NCBI RefSeq assembly: GCF_036248255.1
Contig: NZ_CP109178.1
Span: 4,960,001-5,024,000 of the forward strand
Direction: 5' to 3'
DNA: 64,000 bases
DNA from: Streptomyces sp. NBC_01717
GTDB lineage: Bacteria; Actinomycetota; Actinomycetes; Streptomycetales; Streptomycetaceae
Shown: piece after piece, positions 54,984 to 64,000 of the stretch
Layout of the letters: each line of letters opens with the position of its first letter
How positions within the stretch are numbered: position 1 is the stretch's first letter
The notes under the pieces: model-generated
What the model was told of the DNA's origin: nothing
Databases searched by the model: none
What the model saw: only the letters and a program-made list of their open reading frames with translations
Translations under genes and position numbers: made by a program

Positions 54984-55928
54984 ATGACTTCTCTTCGTAA
55001 GCTCGGCTCTTCCGACCTCCAGGTCTTCCCGCTCGCGCTCGGTGGCAACGTCTTCGGCTGGACCGCCGACGAGGCGCAGTCGTTCGCCGTACTCGACGCG
55101 TACGTCGCGGCGGGTGGCAACTTCCTGGACACCGCCGACGCGTACTCCGCGTGGATCCCCGGCAACGAGGGCGGCGAGTCGGAGACGGTCATCGGCAAGT
55201 GGCTCGCCGCACGCTCCAACCGCTCCGACATCGTCGTCGCCACCAAGGTCGGCGCCCACCCCGCGTACAAGGGGCTCTCCGCCGCCACCATCAAGGCCGC
55301 GGCCGAGGAGTCGCTGCGCCGGCTGGGCACCGACCACATCGACCTCTACTACACGCACTTCGACGACGAGACCGTCCCGGTCGAGGAGATCATCACCGCC
55401 CTCGACCAGCTGGTGAAGGACGGCAAGGTGCGCGAGATCGCCGCCTCCAACATCAGCCCGGAGCGGCTCCAGGCGTCTCTGGACTTCTCCGAGCGCGAGG
55501 GGCTCGCACGTTACGTCGCCCTGCAGCCGCACTACAACCTCGTCTCCCGCGACACGTACGAGGGCGAGCTCCAGGAGACGGCCGCCCGCGCCGGGCTCGC
55601 CGCCGTCCCGTACTTCGCCCTGGCCTCGGGCTTCCTCACCGGCAAGTACCGTCCGGGTGCGTCGGTGGAGAGCGCGCGGGCCGAGAAGGCCGGCCAGTAC
55701 CTGGCGTCGGAGCGCGGTCAGAAGGTCCTGGCCGCACTCGACAAGGTCGCCAAGGAGCGCGGCGCCGAGGTCGCGACCGTCGCCCTGTCCTGGCTCGCCG
55801 CCCGTCCGACCGTCGCCGCGCCGATCGCCTCGGCCCGTACGGTCGAGCAGGTGCCCGCACTGGTGGCCGTGGCCGACCTTCAGCTGACCGAACAGGAACT
55901 GGCGGAGCTCACCGAGGCGTCGGCCTGA
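54984..55928 (+). CDS. Aldo/keto reductase
   Basis: A 314-residue NADPH-dependent aldo/keto reductase with a TIM-barrel pattern. MTSLRKLGSSDLQVFPLALGG is the family start, FLDTADAYSAW holds the catalytic Asp and Tyr, VVATKVG the Lys, and DLYYTHFDD the His. AASNISPERL and the C-terminal ASARTVEQV contact the cofactor. The substrate is unknown. ATG 54984 gives the family start; the open frame to 54885 is rejected. It stands between the M23 gene and the convergent PrsW-like gene. Confidence 0.92.
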   Translation: MTSLRKLGSSDLQVFPLALGGNVFGWTADEAQSFAVLDAYVAAGGNFLDTADAYSAWIPGNEGGESETVIGKWLAARSNRSDIVVATKVGAHPAYKGLSAATIKAAAEESLRRLGTDHIDLYYTHFDDETVPVEEIITALDQLVKDGKVREIAASNISPERLQASLDFSEREGLARYVALQPHYNLVSRDTYEGELQETAARAGLAAVPYFALASGFLTGKYRPGASVESARAEKAGQYLASERGQKVLAALDKVAKERGAEVATVALSWLAARPTVAAPIASARTVEQVPALVAVADLQLTEQELAELTEASA

Positions 55929-56004
55929 GCCCTCACCGGGAGCGCGGGGGCGGGACGCTGCCGTACGGCGGCCGGGCATACGGCTGCTGGGCGTGGGGTG
56001 GCAG

Positions 56005-57552
56005 CTACGGGTTCGGGCGGTAGCCGCCGTACTGCGGGTACGGGGCCGGCCCCGTAGGTATGTACCGGGGGCGCAGGCGGCCAGTCGCCTGCGCCGCGTA
56101 GGTCAGCGCGGGTCCGGCCACCTCCCTGCGCTGCCAGAGATGGTGCAGCAGCTCCAGCTCGCGCGCCACGAAGTCCGGGTCCGCGGCCCCGCGGCGGGCC
56201 CGGTGGCGCAGGAACGCCAGCGACGTCGCGAACGACTCGTACTCGGCGACCGCGCGGGCGGCCGCTCTGCCCCGCGCCTTGGCCTGCGCCTTGGCATGAC
56301 GACGGACCTGAGCCACGACCCGGCTGCCGCCGTACGCCGGCGAGTGGACCGGTGGCGGGCCGGGCGCGGGGTAGCCGTAGCCGGGGCTTGTGTACGGCAC
56401 TGCGTACGAGGTGCTGTATGCAGTCGCACTTCCGTGGACACTCGCGCTTCCGTTCGCACGCGCGTGCTGGTGGCGTGCCATGTCCCGGGCCATGCCGCGG
56501 GCCCGCATCGAGGAGAGCGCGAGCGGCTCGGCCGGGGTGAGCCAGCCGGCTGCCGCATAGGCGGGCAGCTCGGTGGCCAGTGTCCGCAACTCCCGTTGGC
56601 GCGACCAGATCACCAGCCAGGTGACCAGCCCGAAGACCGGGACCATGAACACCCCGTACACGACATAGAAGCCGTACGGACCGAACGATCCCGAGCCGTT
56701 CCACAGGGCGTGCATGCCCATCGCGAGGATCAGCCCGAGCAGGGGCAGCAGGATCCGGCGGATGCGGTGGCGACGTGCGCAGAGCGCCGCGAATCCGAAA
56801 CCCAGGCCGGTCAGCACAGTGAATAGCGGATGCGCGAACGGCGTCATCACGACGCGTACGAAGAACGTCGCGGCCGTCACCGACGCGAAGCCCGATGTAC
56901 CGATCTGCTGGTCCTCGCCGAAGGCATTGCCCAGATAGAGGATGTTCTCGGTGAAGGCGAAGCCCGTCGCGGTGAAGCCCGCGATGACGACGCCGTCGAG
57001 GATGCCGCTGAAGTGGCGCCTTCGGAAGAGGAAGATCAGAAGGACGGCCGCGGCCTTCGCGCTCTCCTCGACCACCGGCGCTATCACCGTGGCGCCGAGG
57101 GTGTCCGCGCCCGCCGGGTCGGCGGTGGCCGTCGCGATCCAGCGGGTCGCGAACGAATTCGCGATGATCGCGACCAGAGCGGCGGCGCACGCACCCCAGG
57201 CGAAGGCGAACAGCAGATTCCGCCAGGACCACGGCTCGACCCGGTCCAGCCAGCGGAACGCCGCCATCAGAAGCGGTACGGGCAGTACGGCGAGGCCCAG
57301 ACCGACCAGGAACCCCTCCGTACCCGTCTGATCGCGGACCAGGGCGAGGATCACCAGCCCGCAGAGAGCCAGCACCGTGAAGACCGCACCGGCACGGAAC
57401 GTCTTGCTCCGCCAGACCAGGCCGACCCGGCGCGGCCGGTAGCGCCACTGGCCCCGTTCCGGCACGGCCGCCAGGATCTCGCCGACCCGCTGCTCCTGGA
57501 GAAGCGGGACGGCCGGCTGCGACTGTTTCTGCTGCACAGACCCGTCGGACAC
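56005..57552 (-). CDS. PrsW-family intramembrane metalloprotease-like protein
   Basis: A 515-residue membrane protein with about nine hydrophobic segments in residues 50-335. PVVEESAKAAAV carries the EExxK motif, FAFTENILYLGNAF the second, and TPFAHPLFTVLTG and GMHALWNGSG the histidine motifs of PrsW/CAAX-type proteases. In Bacillus PrsW starts release of SigW from its anti-sigma factor; the target here is unknown. A hydrophilic tail of about 170 residues, rich in Tyr/Pro/Gly then Ala/Arg, is an addition of this group. No sigma/anti-sigma pair is adjacent. Confidence 0.88.
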   Translation of the reverse strand: MSDGSVQQKQSQPAVPLLQEQRVGEILAAVPERGQWRYRPRRVGLVWRSKTFRAGAVFTVLALCGLVILALVRDQTGTEGFLVGLGLAVLPVPLLMAAFRWLDRVEPWSWRNLLFAFAWGACAAALVAIIANSFATRWIATATADPAGADTLGATVIAPVVEESAKAAAVLLIFLFRRRHFSGILDGVVIAGFTATGFAFTENILYLGNAFGEDQQIGTSGFASVTAATFFVRVVMTPFAHPLFTVLTGLGFGFAALCARRHRIRRILLPLLGLILAMGMHALWNGSGSFGPYGFYVVYGVFMVPVFGLVTWLVIWSRQRELRTLATELPAYAAAGWLTPAEPLALSSMRARGMARDMARHQHARANGSASVHGSATAYSTSYAVPYTSPGYGYPAPGPPPVHSPAYGGSRVVAQVRRHAKAQAKARGRAAARAVAEYESFATSLAFLRHRARRGAADPDFVARELELLHHLWQRREVAGPALTYAAQATGRLRPRYIPTGPAPYPQYGGYRPNP

Positions 57553-57642
57553 CCGATGACCCTAACGAGGGGGACCGACAACTGACCATGGGGCGACGGG
57601 GGATGCGTACCGGCCCCGTAGGAAAATCAGCAGCTCAGCGGC

Positions 57643-58452
57643 TCAGCGGCGGGCGAACAGCAGGTCGTGCACGACATGGCCCTTGTCCAGGCCCTGTCCC
57701 TCGAACCGGGTCAGCGGCCGGAACGCGGGCCGTGGCGCGTAGCCGCCGTCCGCCTGGGTGTTCTCGAAGCGGGGGTGCGCGGTCAGCACCTCCAGCATCT
57801 GCTCGGCGTACGGCTCCCAGTCGGTCGCACAGTGCAGCACGGCCCCCGGCTTCAGCCGCTGCGCCACCAGATCGAGGAATTCCGGCTGGATCAGCCGCCG
57901 CTTGTGGTGGCGCTTCTTCGGCCACGGGTCGGGGAAGTACACCCGCAGTCCGTCGAGCGAGTCCGGCGGCAGCATCTCGCGCAGCAGGATGATCGCGTCG
58001 CCGTTGGCCACCCGGATGTTGGACAGACCGTTCCGGTCCGCGAGACCGAGCAGGTTGCCCTGGCCCGGGGTGTGCACATCGACGGCGAGTATGCCGGTGC
58101 CCTGGTCGTCGGCCGCCATCTGCGCGGTGGCCTCACCCATCCCGAAGCCGATCTCCAGCACGACCGGGAGCCCGTCGAACAGCTCCGGCAGGTCGAGGAC
58201 CGACTGCCCGTCGATGTCCAGACCCCACTTCGGCCAGAGCCGCTGCAGAGCGTCCTCCTGGCCGGGTGTGACACGGCTGCGGCGCGGCTGGAAACTGCGG
58301 ATCCGGCGCTCGTGGTGCGAACCGGCCGGATCGGCGGCGGGCCCGCCGGGGAAGCGCGGCTCCTGACGCAGCCTGCGCTGCCGCTCGAAGGCGGCGGCAC
58401 GCAGATCGTGGGACTCGTCGGTCTCGGGGGCGGGATTCAAGGACTCAGACAC
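57643..58452 (-). CDS. trmB: tRNA (guanine-N7-)-methyltransferase TrmB
   Basis: TrmB makes m7G46 in tRNA. The 269-residue protein has a hydrophilic N-terminal extension of about 60 residues (RRIRSFQPRRSRVTPGQ) and then the Rossmann methyltransferase core: VLEIGFGMGEATAQM, ILAVDVHTPG, RVYFPDPWPKKRHHKRRL and the end GHVVHDLLF. The start overlaps the lhgO stop by eight bases, so it is coupled to that gene. Confidence 0.94.
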   Translation of the reverse strand: MSESLNPAPETDESHDLRAAAFERQRRLRQEPRFPGGPAADPAGSHHERRIRSFQPRRSRVTPGQEDALQRLWPKWGLDIDGQSVLDLPELFDGLPVVLEIGFGMGEATAQMAADDQGTGILAVDVHTPGQGNLLGLADRNGLSNIRVANGDAIILLREMLPPDSLDGLRVYFPDPWPKKRHHKRRLIQPEFLDLVAQRLKPGAVLHCATDWEPYAEQMLEVLTAHPRFENTQADGGYAPRPAFRPLTRFEGQGLDKGHVVHDLLFARR

Positions 58453-59701
58453 AATGCCCCGATTCTACGGCGGGCGGCTTCCATCCCGTCCCGCGTGCCC
58501 GGAGCAGCGCCCTGCGTGCCACCTCCCGCCCGATGGGCAGCGAGGCCGTAGCGGCGGGCGACGGGGCGTTCAGTACGTGCACGGTGTGCGGGGCCTCACG
58601 GATCAGGAAGTCGTCCACCAGCGTGCCGTCGCGCAGCACCGCCTGGGCCCTGACGCCCGCCGCGGCGGGACGCAGATCGTCCTCGGTGACGTCGGGCAGC
58701 AGCCGCCGCACCGCGGCCGTGAACGCGCGCTTCGACAGCGAGCGGTGCACCTCTCCCGCCCCGTACCGCCAGTGCCTGCGTGCGATCCGCCAGGAGCCGG
58801 GCCAGGCCAGCGTGTCGAGGAGCTCGTTCGGGCGTACGACCGGCCAGCCGTACCCCTCGCGGGCCAGCGCCGGCACCGCGTTCGGCCCGACGTGGACGTT
58901 GCCGTCGTGGCCCCGGGTCAGATGCACCCCGAGGAACGGGAACGCCGGGTCGGGGACCGGGTAGACCAGCCCGCGCACCAGCTCCGGCCTGGCCAGCTCG
59001 TAGTACTCCCCGCGGAAGGGCACGATCCGCACGCCCGGGTCGTCGCCCGCGAGGAGCGCCACCCGGTCGCACTGCAGCCCCGCGCAGTTGACCAGGACCC
59101 GGGCCCGCACCACCCGTCCGTCCGCCGTCCGCACCGCCACACCCCACGGGCGGCGGTCGATCGCCGTGACCTCCGCCCCGAACCGGATCAGCCCGCCCGC
59201 GCCACGCACCTCGGCCGCGAACCGCTCGGTGACGGCCTTGAAGTCGCACACCCCGGTCGTCCCGACCCGGATCGCCGCGAGCCCGCGCACCTGCGGCTCG
59301 TACTCCGCGATCTGCGCAGGTCCCAGCTCCCGCACCGGCAGCCCGTGATTCCGGCCGCGCTGCACCAGCGCGTGCAGCCGGGGCAGCTCGGACCGCTCGG
59401 TCGCGACGATCAGCTTGCCGGTCACCGCGTGCGGAATGCCGTGCTCCGCACAGAAGTCGACCATCTCCGCGGCGCCGCGCACCGCATAGCGGGCCTTCAG
59501 CGAGCCAGGGCGGTAGTAGATACCGCTGTGGATCACGCCGCTGTTGCGCCCCGTCTGATGGCGCGCCGGGCCCCACTCCTTCTCCAGCACCGTCACCCGC
59601 GTGCCCGGAGCGGTCCGCGTGATCGCATACGCCGTCGACAGGCCGACGATCCCGCCGCCGATCACCAGCACATCGCAGTCGTACGCCGCGTGCGTCATCA
59701 T
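58445..59701 (-). CDS. lhgO: L-2-hydroxyglutarate oxidase
   Basis: A 418-residue FAD-dependent oxidase that turns L-2-hydroxyglutarate into 2-oxoglutarate, a metabolite-repair step. DCDVLVIGGGIVGLSTAYAI is the FAD Rossmann loop, GRNSGVIHSGIYYRPGSLKA the family hallmark, and RGEYYEL plus GVHLTRGHDGNVHVGPNA further signatures. ATG 59701 is chosen because GGAGG lies seven bases upstream; the next codon is also ATG. It heads a pair with trmB, a link that is positional only. Confidence 0.92.
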   Translation of the reverse strand: MMTHAAYDCDVLVIGGGIVGLSTAYAITRTAPGTRVTVLEKEWGPARHQTGRNSGVIHSGIYYRPGSLKARYAVRGAAEMVDFCAEHGIPHAVTGKLIVATERSELPRLHALVQRGRNHGLPVRELGPAQIAEYEPQVRGLAAIRVGTTGVCDFKAVTERFAAEVRGAGGLIRFGAEVTAIDRRPWGVAVRTADGRVVRARVLVNCAGLQCDRVALLAGDDPGVRIVPFRGEYYELARPELVRGLVYPVPDPAFPFLGVHLTRGHDGNVHVGPNAVPALAREGYGWPVVRPNELLDTLAWPGSWRIARRHWRYGAGEVHRSLSKRAFTAAVRRLLPDVTEDDLRPAAAGVRAQAVLRDGTLVDDFLIREAPHTVHVLNAPSPAATASLPIGREVARRALLRARGTGWKPPAVESGHCV

Positions 59702-59862
59702 CACGCCACCTCCCACCCCGATAGTGCACTGACCCACTGACAACGCACTCAAACCCACGGGGCCCAGCGTGGCGCCGAGATTTCGGCCGGAGGCCGCCTG
59801 CGCGTCGCCCGGAGGACTCCGCGCAGGCATCCGAGGAGGCGGCCGTCGCCCGGGGGAGGCCG

Positions 59863-61458
59863 CTACGCGGGCGCCACCAGCAGCGGTCGCGCCCGCTCAC
59901 GCAGCTCGGCGACGCGCGGCTCGTCCCCGTACGGTTCGAGGCGGTGCAGCAGGTCCCGTACGTACTCGGTCGTCCGCGCCGACGAGATGCGGCCCGCCAC
60001 CTCCACCGCCCGGGTGCCCGCCGCGCACGCCGCGTCGAGGTTGCCCGACTCCAGCTCGGCGACCGCCGAGACCACCAGTCGCAGCCCGTGCGAGCGGACG
60101 AACTCCTCGGTGGGCCGGGACAGTGCCTGTTCGGTGAAGCGCCGCACCTGCCGGGGCGCCTTCAGATCGCGGTAGCACTCCGCGGCGTCGGCGGCGAACC
60201 TGTCGTACGAGTAGAAGCCCAGCCACGACGGGTCCGCGTCGCCGTCCCGGGAACGCTCCAGCCAGCTCTCGGCGGCCTTGAGCGCCGCCCCCGCGGCCGG
60301 TGCGTCGCTCGCCTTCGCGTGGGCCCGCGCCTCGACAAGACGGAAGAAACTCATGGTGCGGGCGGTGGCGAGCCCGCGATTGCGTTCGACGGCGGCCTGC
60401 GCGAGGTCGACCCCCTCGTCGGCGAAGCCGCGATAGGTCGCCTGCAGCGACATCGAGGCGAGGACATAGCCGCCGAGCGGTACGTCGGCGGCGGCCCGGG
60501 CCAGCCGCAGCGCCTGGATGTAGTACCGCTGCGCGGCTTCCTGCTGGCCGGTGTCGAATGCCATCCACCCGGCGAGTCTGGTCAGCTCGGCGGCGGCGCC
60601 GAACAGCGCCCGGCCCACCTCGTCGCTGTACGAACCGAGGAGCAGTGGCGCCGCGTCCACCCGTAAGCACTCCGGGACCATGGAGGAGCGCCAGTCGCCG
60701 CCGCCGTACTTGGAGTCCCAGCGGCGCGCGTCCTGGGCCGCCTCGCGCAGCTTGGTCACGTCGCTGTGGCCGACCCGGAGCGGCGAGATGTCGTTCATGG
60801 AGTCGGGCCCCGGCTGTACGGGAAGGGCGGGAGCTCCCGGAGCACCCGGCGCGCCCTCCGGGCTCGGAACGCCCGGTGCTGCGCCTGCTGATGCGCCCCG
60901 TTGTGCGCCCGGCGCACTCTGTGCGCCGTGTGCAGTCGGCACACTCTGCGTGCCGAGGATCTCCACCTCCGCGGCCGACGAGTCGCGTGCCACCGACGCG
61001 TCGGCGGGGGATATCAGCCAGCGGGACGCGGGTGTCGCATACGCACTGACCGAGAACGAGCCCGCCAGCGACTGCCAGATCCCGCCGCCGCCCGCCCGCC
61101 GTCCGGCCAGATCCAGCCGATACAACTCGGTTGCCGAACGCACCGCCTCACCCACATCGCGCGGGAAGGCAAGACCGACCTCCGGCGCCGGATCGGCGTC
61201 CGCGAGCCCGATCTCGTGCAGCGGGACCGGGCGGCCGAGTTTCGCGCCGATCGCCGCGGCGATGAGATGGGGCGCGGCGCCCTGAGGCACCATGCCCTTG
61301 GAGACCCATCTCGCCACCGAGGTCTTGTCGTAGCGAAGTGTCAGACCGCGCTGCGCCCCGAGGTCGTTGACCCGCCGGGCGAGCCCGGCGTTGCTGATTC
61401 CCGCGAGGGCGAGAACGGTTCCGAGCTTCTCGTTCGGCCCGCGTTGCTCCCTGGACAT
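59863..61458 (-). CDS. NsdA-like HTH/TPR regulator (sporulation-associated)
   Basis: A 531-residue cytoplasmic protein. Residues 1-85 look like a helix-turn-helix of the Streptomyces NsdA/Bal-like type ([32 protein letters not shown]). A low-complexity Ala/Gly/Pro linker (about 165-225) leads into TPR-like helices to the end ([45 protein letters not shown]). This plan matches regulators that hold back sporulation and antibiotic production; as I recall, orthologues at this locus are called sporulation-associated. The signal it senses is unknown. Confidence 0.8.
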   Translation of the reverse strand: MSREQRGPNEKLGTVLALAGISNAGLARRVNDLGAQRGLTLRYDKTSVARWVSKGMVPQGAAPHLIAAAIGAKLGRPVPLHEIGLADADPAPEVGLAFPRDVGEAVRSATELYRLDLAGRRAGGGGIWQSLAGSFSVSAYATPASRWLISPADASVARDSSAAEVEILGTQSVPTAHGAQSAPGAQRGASAGAAPGVPSPEGAPGAPGAPALPVQPGPDSMNDISPLRVGHSDVTKLREAAQDARRWDSKYGGGDWRSSMVPECLRVDAAPLLLGSYSDEVGRALFGAAAELTRLAGWMAFDTGQQEAAQRYYIQALRLARAAADVPLGGYVLASMSLQATYRGFADEGVDLAQAAVERNRGLATARTMSFFRLVEARAHAKASDAPAAGAALKAAESWLERSRDGDADPSWLGFYSYDRFAADAAECYRDLKAPRQVRRFTEQALSRPTEEFVRSHGLRLVVSAVAELESGNLDAACAAGTRAVEVAGRISSARTTEYVRDLLHRLEPYGDEPRVAELRERARPLLVAPA

Positions 61459-62563
61459 GCGCCACCCCTCGACACACAGACGGCCGCCGCGTCACCCGTC
61501 GAGGCGCGCGGCATTCGTACCGTGTCCTCCCCAGGGACGGACCCCGGCACTCCGGCCGCACAGGCATGTGGCCGAGCCCCGAGGAATATGCCTCCTGCCG
61601 AGAACCTCAGTGAACCCAGCGTAGTTCGCCGCATCCCTACCGTTAAGGGGCAGACGTCCGTATGGCGGGATTGTTGCCCGTGCGGACGGTCGCGGACGGA
61701 CGGTGGAAGGAGTGCGACGGGACGGAGGGGAGGTGGGAGGGCGCGAGGGGCGGGAGGGGAGCGCGAGGCGGACGGCCGGCGGACACGAGGCGGACGGGGA
61801 GCGAGCCCGCCGTGACGATCCGGTCGCCCTGCGGACCTGCCGGAATGCCGCTCCGGACCCTGCGGGGCGAGCTCCCCTCGTGCTCCTGCCGTGTGGCCGT
61901 GCGCCCGGCCGTGCGCTGTTGTCCGGCCGTCGAGAGAGCGCTTCCATGGGTGCTGCGTGGGTCGGCCCACTGCACTGGACACAGTGGGCTGGGGGACACT
62001 GCCGCCTCATTCCCCGCAGGCGGCGGACCGGTCCGGGAGGCGTACCCCGCCTTCCGGACCGTGCGCGGAACCGGTGCGGCAGCCAGTACGGAGTCGGCGC
62101 GGATTCGGCCCGACAGCCTTGCCCCAAACCGCAATATAACGGCGCATCATGTGCGACGTTCTTCGTGCCCAGCAGTCGATCTACCCTCCGAGAATGGCCG
62201 AATGACGTCGGTCGGTCAGGGTTGAGCCGAGCGATTCGCGGACACTCGAAGGGCCGTTGACGGGCGGACCGTACCGGCCGGATTTCAGCCGGTACGGTCC
62301 GGGTGCGGCGGGGAACGCAACACCCGGAACGTTTGCCTCCGTTGTCCTGCGGCCCGCCACGCCGTCCGCGCCGACGGGGTCGGGCACCCGCCACCTGCCC
62401 TCCGGCCTTTGCCAGGGGCGCATGCGCTTCCGACGTGCGCCCTCCGTAGCCACTCCTGCGCGCCGTTGTCGTGGCAGCATGTTCGCAACGGCGCTGCATG
62501 CTCCCGCAGTTCTCCCGACATGTTCCGGGCGCGCCGTTTTGTCCACAGCCTGTGGAGGCGGCG
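61459..62563. other. 1.1-kb region without a convincing gene
   Basis: Between the NsdA-like regulator and the Asn-synthetase-like gene nothing has the features of a protein gene. There is a G/A-rich low-complexity stretch at 61680-61830. Then TATAAC at 62135-62140 and a strong hairpin at 62266-62300 could bound a small RNA. A short palindrome at 62542-62556 includes part of the ribosome site of the next gene. Confidence 0.4.
62266..62300 (+). terminator. Terminator-like hairpin with no gene before it
   Basis: Perfect 13-bp arms (62266-62278, 62288-62300) and a nine-base loop stand in the middle of the empty region. The nearest plus-strand gene upstream on this side is several kilobases away. 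Confidence 0.6.
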
Positions 62564-64000
62564 ATGCGTTGGTTGGTGGGGTGGAGCAGTATCGCCGCGA
62601 GTTTCGGCACGGTCGGGGCCGTCGACGCGGGTGACGAGGGGCGCACGGTGCACCCCGTGGGCTCCCAGCTCCTGTGGGGCGACCCGGATCCGCTCTGGGC
62701 CGTCGGCGACTGGCGGCCCGACGAGATCCGGATCAGCACCCTGGAGACCGCCGAGGGCACACCCACCGCCCGCCTCGCCGTCCTCGGCTGCTGCGGCGCC
62801 ACCGACGAACAGCTCCGGCTCGGCCTCCTCGCCGCCCGCGGCGGGGCGCTGCGCCATCTCACCGCCTGGGCAGGCAGTTACACGGCCGTCGTCCAGATAG
62901 GCCGACGGGTCACCGTCGTCGGGGACCTCGCCGGAGCCCGCCCGGTCTTCTACACACCGTGGGCCGGCGGCACGGCGTACGCGACCGCCGCACTCCCGCT
63001 CGCCGACCTGATCGAGGCGCAGCTGGACATCGGCCACCTGGCCGCGCTGCTCGCCTGCCCCGAGACACCGGAGGCGCTGCGTGACGGCACTCCGTACGTG
63101 GGTGTGAAGCGCATCCCGCCGGGGCACGCGCTCATCCTCCGCGAGGGCTCGCGCGAGATCACCGGGTACGAACCGGTGGCCTCCCTCGCCGTTGCGGCGC
63201 CCCAACTCGACCCGGTGAGCGCCGTGGACGGGGTGCGCGATGCGCTGGTCGAAGCGGTACGCGCCAGACTCACGGCCCCGCGCCACGCCCCCGAGTCCCT
63301 GCCGCCCGACCCGGGCCCGGTCCCCGGCATGGGCCCCGCCGAACGCCGCGCCGCCCGCGGCGCACCCGTCCCCGGCATCGGCGCCGACCTCTCCGGAGGC
63401 AGCGCCTCCGCCACCCTCGCCCTGCTCGCCGCGGGGCTGCCGGGGCTGCCCGGCACGCTCCTCGGCCACGGCACGGGAGCGGGCGAGCGGCTGCTCGCCG
63501 TCACCTTCAACGACCTCACCACCCGCGACCACGAGGACGAACTCGAACGCGCCGCGGTCATCGCCGCCAACCCGCGCCTGCACCACATCGTCGTCGCCGC
63601 CGGCGAGGAGGCCCTGCCCTACGCCGACCTGGGCAGTGGCCCGCTCACCGACGAACCGGCCGCATCCCTCGTCGTCGCCGAACGCCACCGCCGCCGGCTG
63701 GCCGCGGGCAGCGCCGACCACTTCGTCGGTGACGGTGCCCGGCAGGTCCTCGACGCCCACCCGGCCCGACTCGCCGACCTCCTGATGGATCGGCGCCGAC
63801 GCCACCTCCTGCGCCCGGTCGCCGCCCTGGCCAGAGCCGAACGGCCGTCGGCGCACTCGTTGTTCGTCCCGCTGACCGTCTACCGCGCCGCCCGCCGCCT
63901 GGCCCGTACGTCGTACCGCACCGGCCTCGAGGCGGCGGCCGCCCGGCTCCCGGACGCCAATCGCCACACCCCCGGCCTCGACACCCCCGCCGACGCCTCG
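62564..64000 (+). CDS. Asparagine synthase-related protein (partial, runs off the window)
   Basis: At least 479 codons, open to the window end. The start ATG has GGAGG five bases upstream. The N-terminal 200 residues look like the Ntn amidotransferase fold of Asn synthetase (YTAVVQIGRRVTVVGDLAGARPVFY, IPPGHALIL), but residue 2 is Arg, not the catalytic Cys, so glutamine cannot be used. The synthetase domain follows; its PP-loop reads DLSGGSASATLALLAAG at about 275-290, where the usual SGGxDS Asp is Ala. These traits recall lasso-peptide cyclases and beta-lactam synthetases, which also lack the Cys, though those keep the Asp. Substrate unknown. Confidence 0.8.
   Translation, partial: MRWLVGWSSIAASFGTVGAVDAGDEGRTVHPVGSQLLWGDPDPLWAVGDWRPDEIRISTLETAEGTPTARLAVLGCCGATDEQLRLGLLAARGGALRHLTAWAGSYTAVVQIGRRVTVVGDLAGARPVFYTPWAGGTAYATAALPLADLIEAQLDIGHLAALLACPETPEALRDGTPYVGVKRIPPGHALILREGSREITGYEPVASLAVAAPQLDPVSAVDGVRDALVEAVRARLTAPRHAPESLPPDPGPVPGMGPAERRAARGAPVPGIGADLSGGSASATLALLAAGLPGLPGTLLGHGTGAGERLLAVTFNDLTTRDHEDELERAAVIAANPRLHHIVVAAGEEALPYADLGSGPLTDEPAASLVVAERHRRRLAAGSADHFVGDGARQVLDAHPARLADLLMDRRRRHLLRPVAALARAERPSAHSLFVPLTVYRAARRLARTSYRTGLEAAAARLPDANRHTPGLDTPADAS

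Noticed and set aside
61643..62260. Several 150-190-codon frames in the 1.1-kb empty region
   Set aside because: Composition is Arg/Pro/Ser-rich, they overlap each other on both strands, and none has a ribosome site or recognisable domain.

Overview
The window is a 64-kb piece of a high-GC actinobacterial chromosome, almost certainly Streptomyces. Indicators are very GC-rich third codon positions, frequent GTG starts, a 68-residue BldC, valine dehydrogenase, a DUF3073 protein, a DUF6274 protein, a mycothiol-type DinB/SCP enzyme, an SSI-type protease inhibitor and a c-di-AMP riboswitch ahead of a cell-wall hydrolase. I see no transposase, integrase, CRISPR array or rRNA. The tRNA genes show no signs of an integrated element.

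Left part, about 1-27000: conserved core. purS-purQ-purL (overlapping, complete FGAM synthetase) are followed by a DinB/SCP protein, a double-META lipoprotein and a Tat-exported sulfatase on the minus strand. A 30-codon leader peptide precedes the sulfatase. purF and purM follow, then DUF3073, vdh, a conserved hypothetical, bldC, DUF6274, tRNA-Asp, the HrpA helicase, a DsbA-like/CcdA-like thiol-redox pair, a tRNA-Glu/Asp/Phe cluster, a membrane metallophosphoesterase, a zincin-like metallopeptidase, a lipoprotein and a DEAD-box RNA helicase with a repeat-expanded arginine/glycine-rich tail.

Middle part, about 27000-51700: more accessory. It holds a secreted FG-GAP protein, an APC permease, tRNA-Lys, a secreted adenosine deaminase, a FemAB-type peptidyltransferase and a corrin-ring cluster. 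In the cluster, cobN sits behind a cobalamin riboswitch and is divergent from cobG-cobH-cobIJ; cobK is divergent from cbiD; cobL-cobM overlap. The set combines oxygen-dependent enzymes (CobG, CobN) with the CbiD methyltransferase. It is followed by an SSI-like inhibitor, a small hypothetical, an FAD oxidase divergent from a molybdenum sulfite-oxidase-type enzyme, a SHOCT membrane protein, and an NfeD-like/SPFH pair.

Right part, about 51700-64000: core again. Initiator tRNA, a membrane PP2C/SpoIIE phosphatase, the riboswitch plus M23 hydrolase, an aldo/keto reductase, a PrsW-like protease, trmB, lhgO, an NsdA-like HTH/TPR regulator, a 1.1-kb stretch without a convincing gene (with a terminator-like hairpin that may end a small RNA), and an asparagine-synthetase-like gene cut by the window edge.

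No unmistakably new multi-gene system is visible. The points most worth a second look are the leader peptide ahead of the sulfatase, the truncated Asn-synthetase-like protein with altered active-site motifs, the nested repeat array in the helicase, the possible small RNA, and the B12 cluster architecture.
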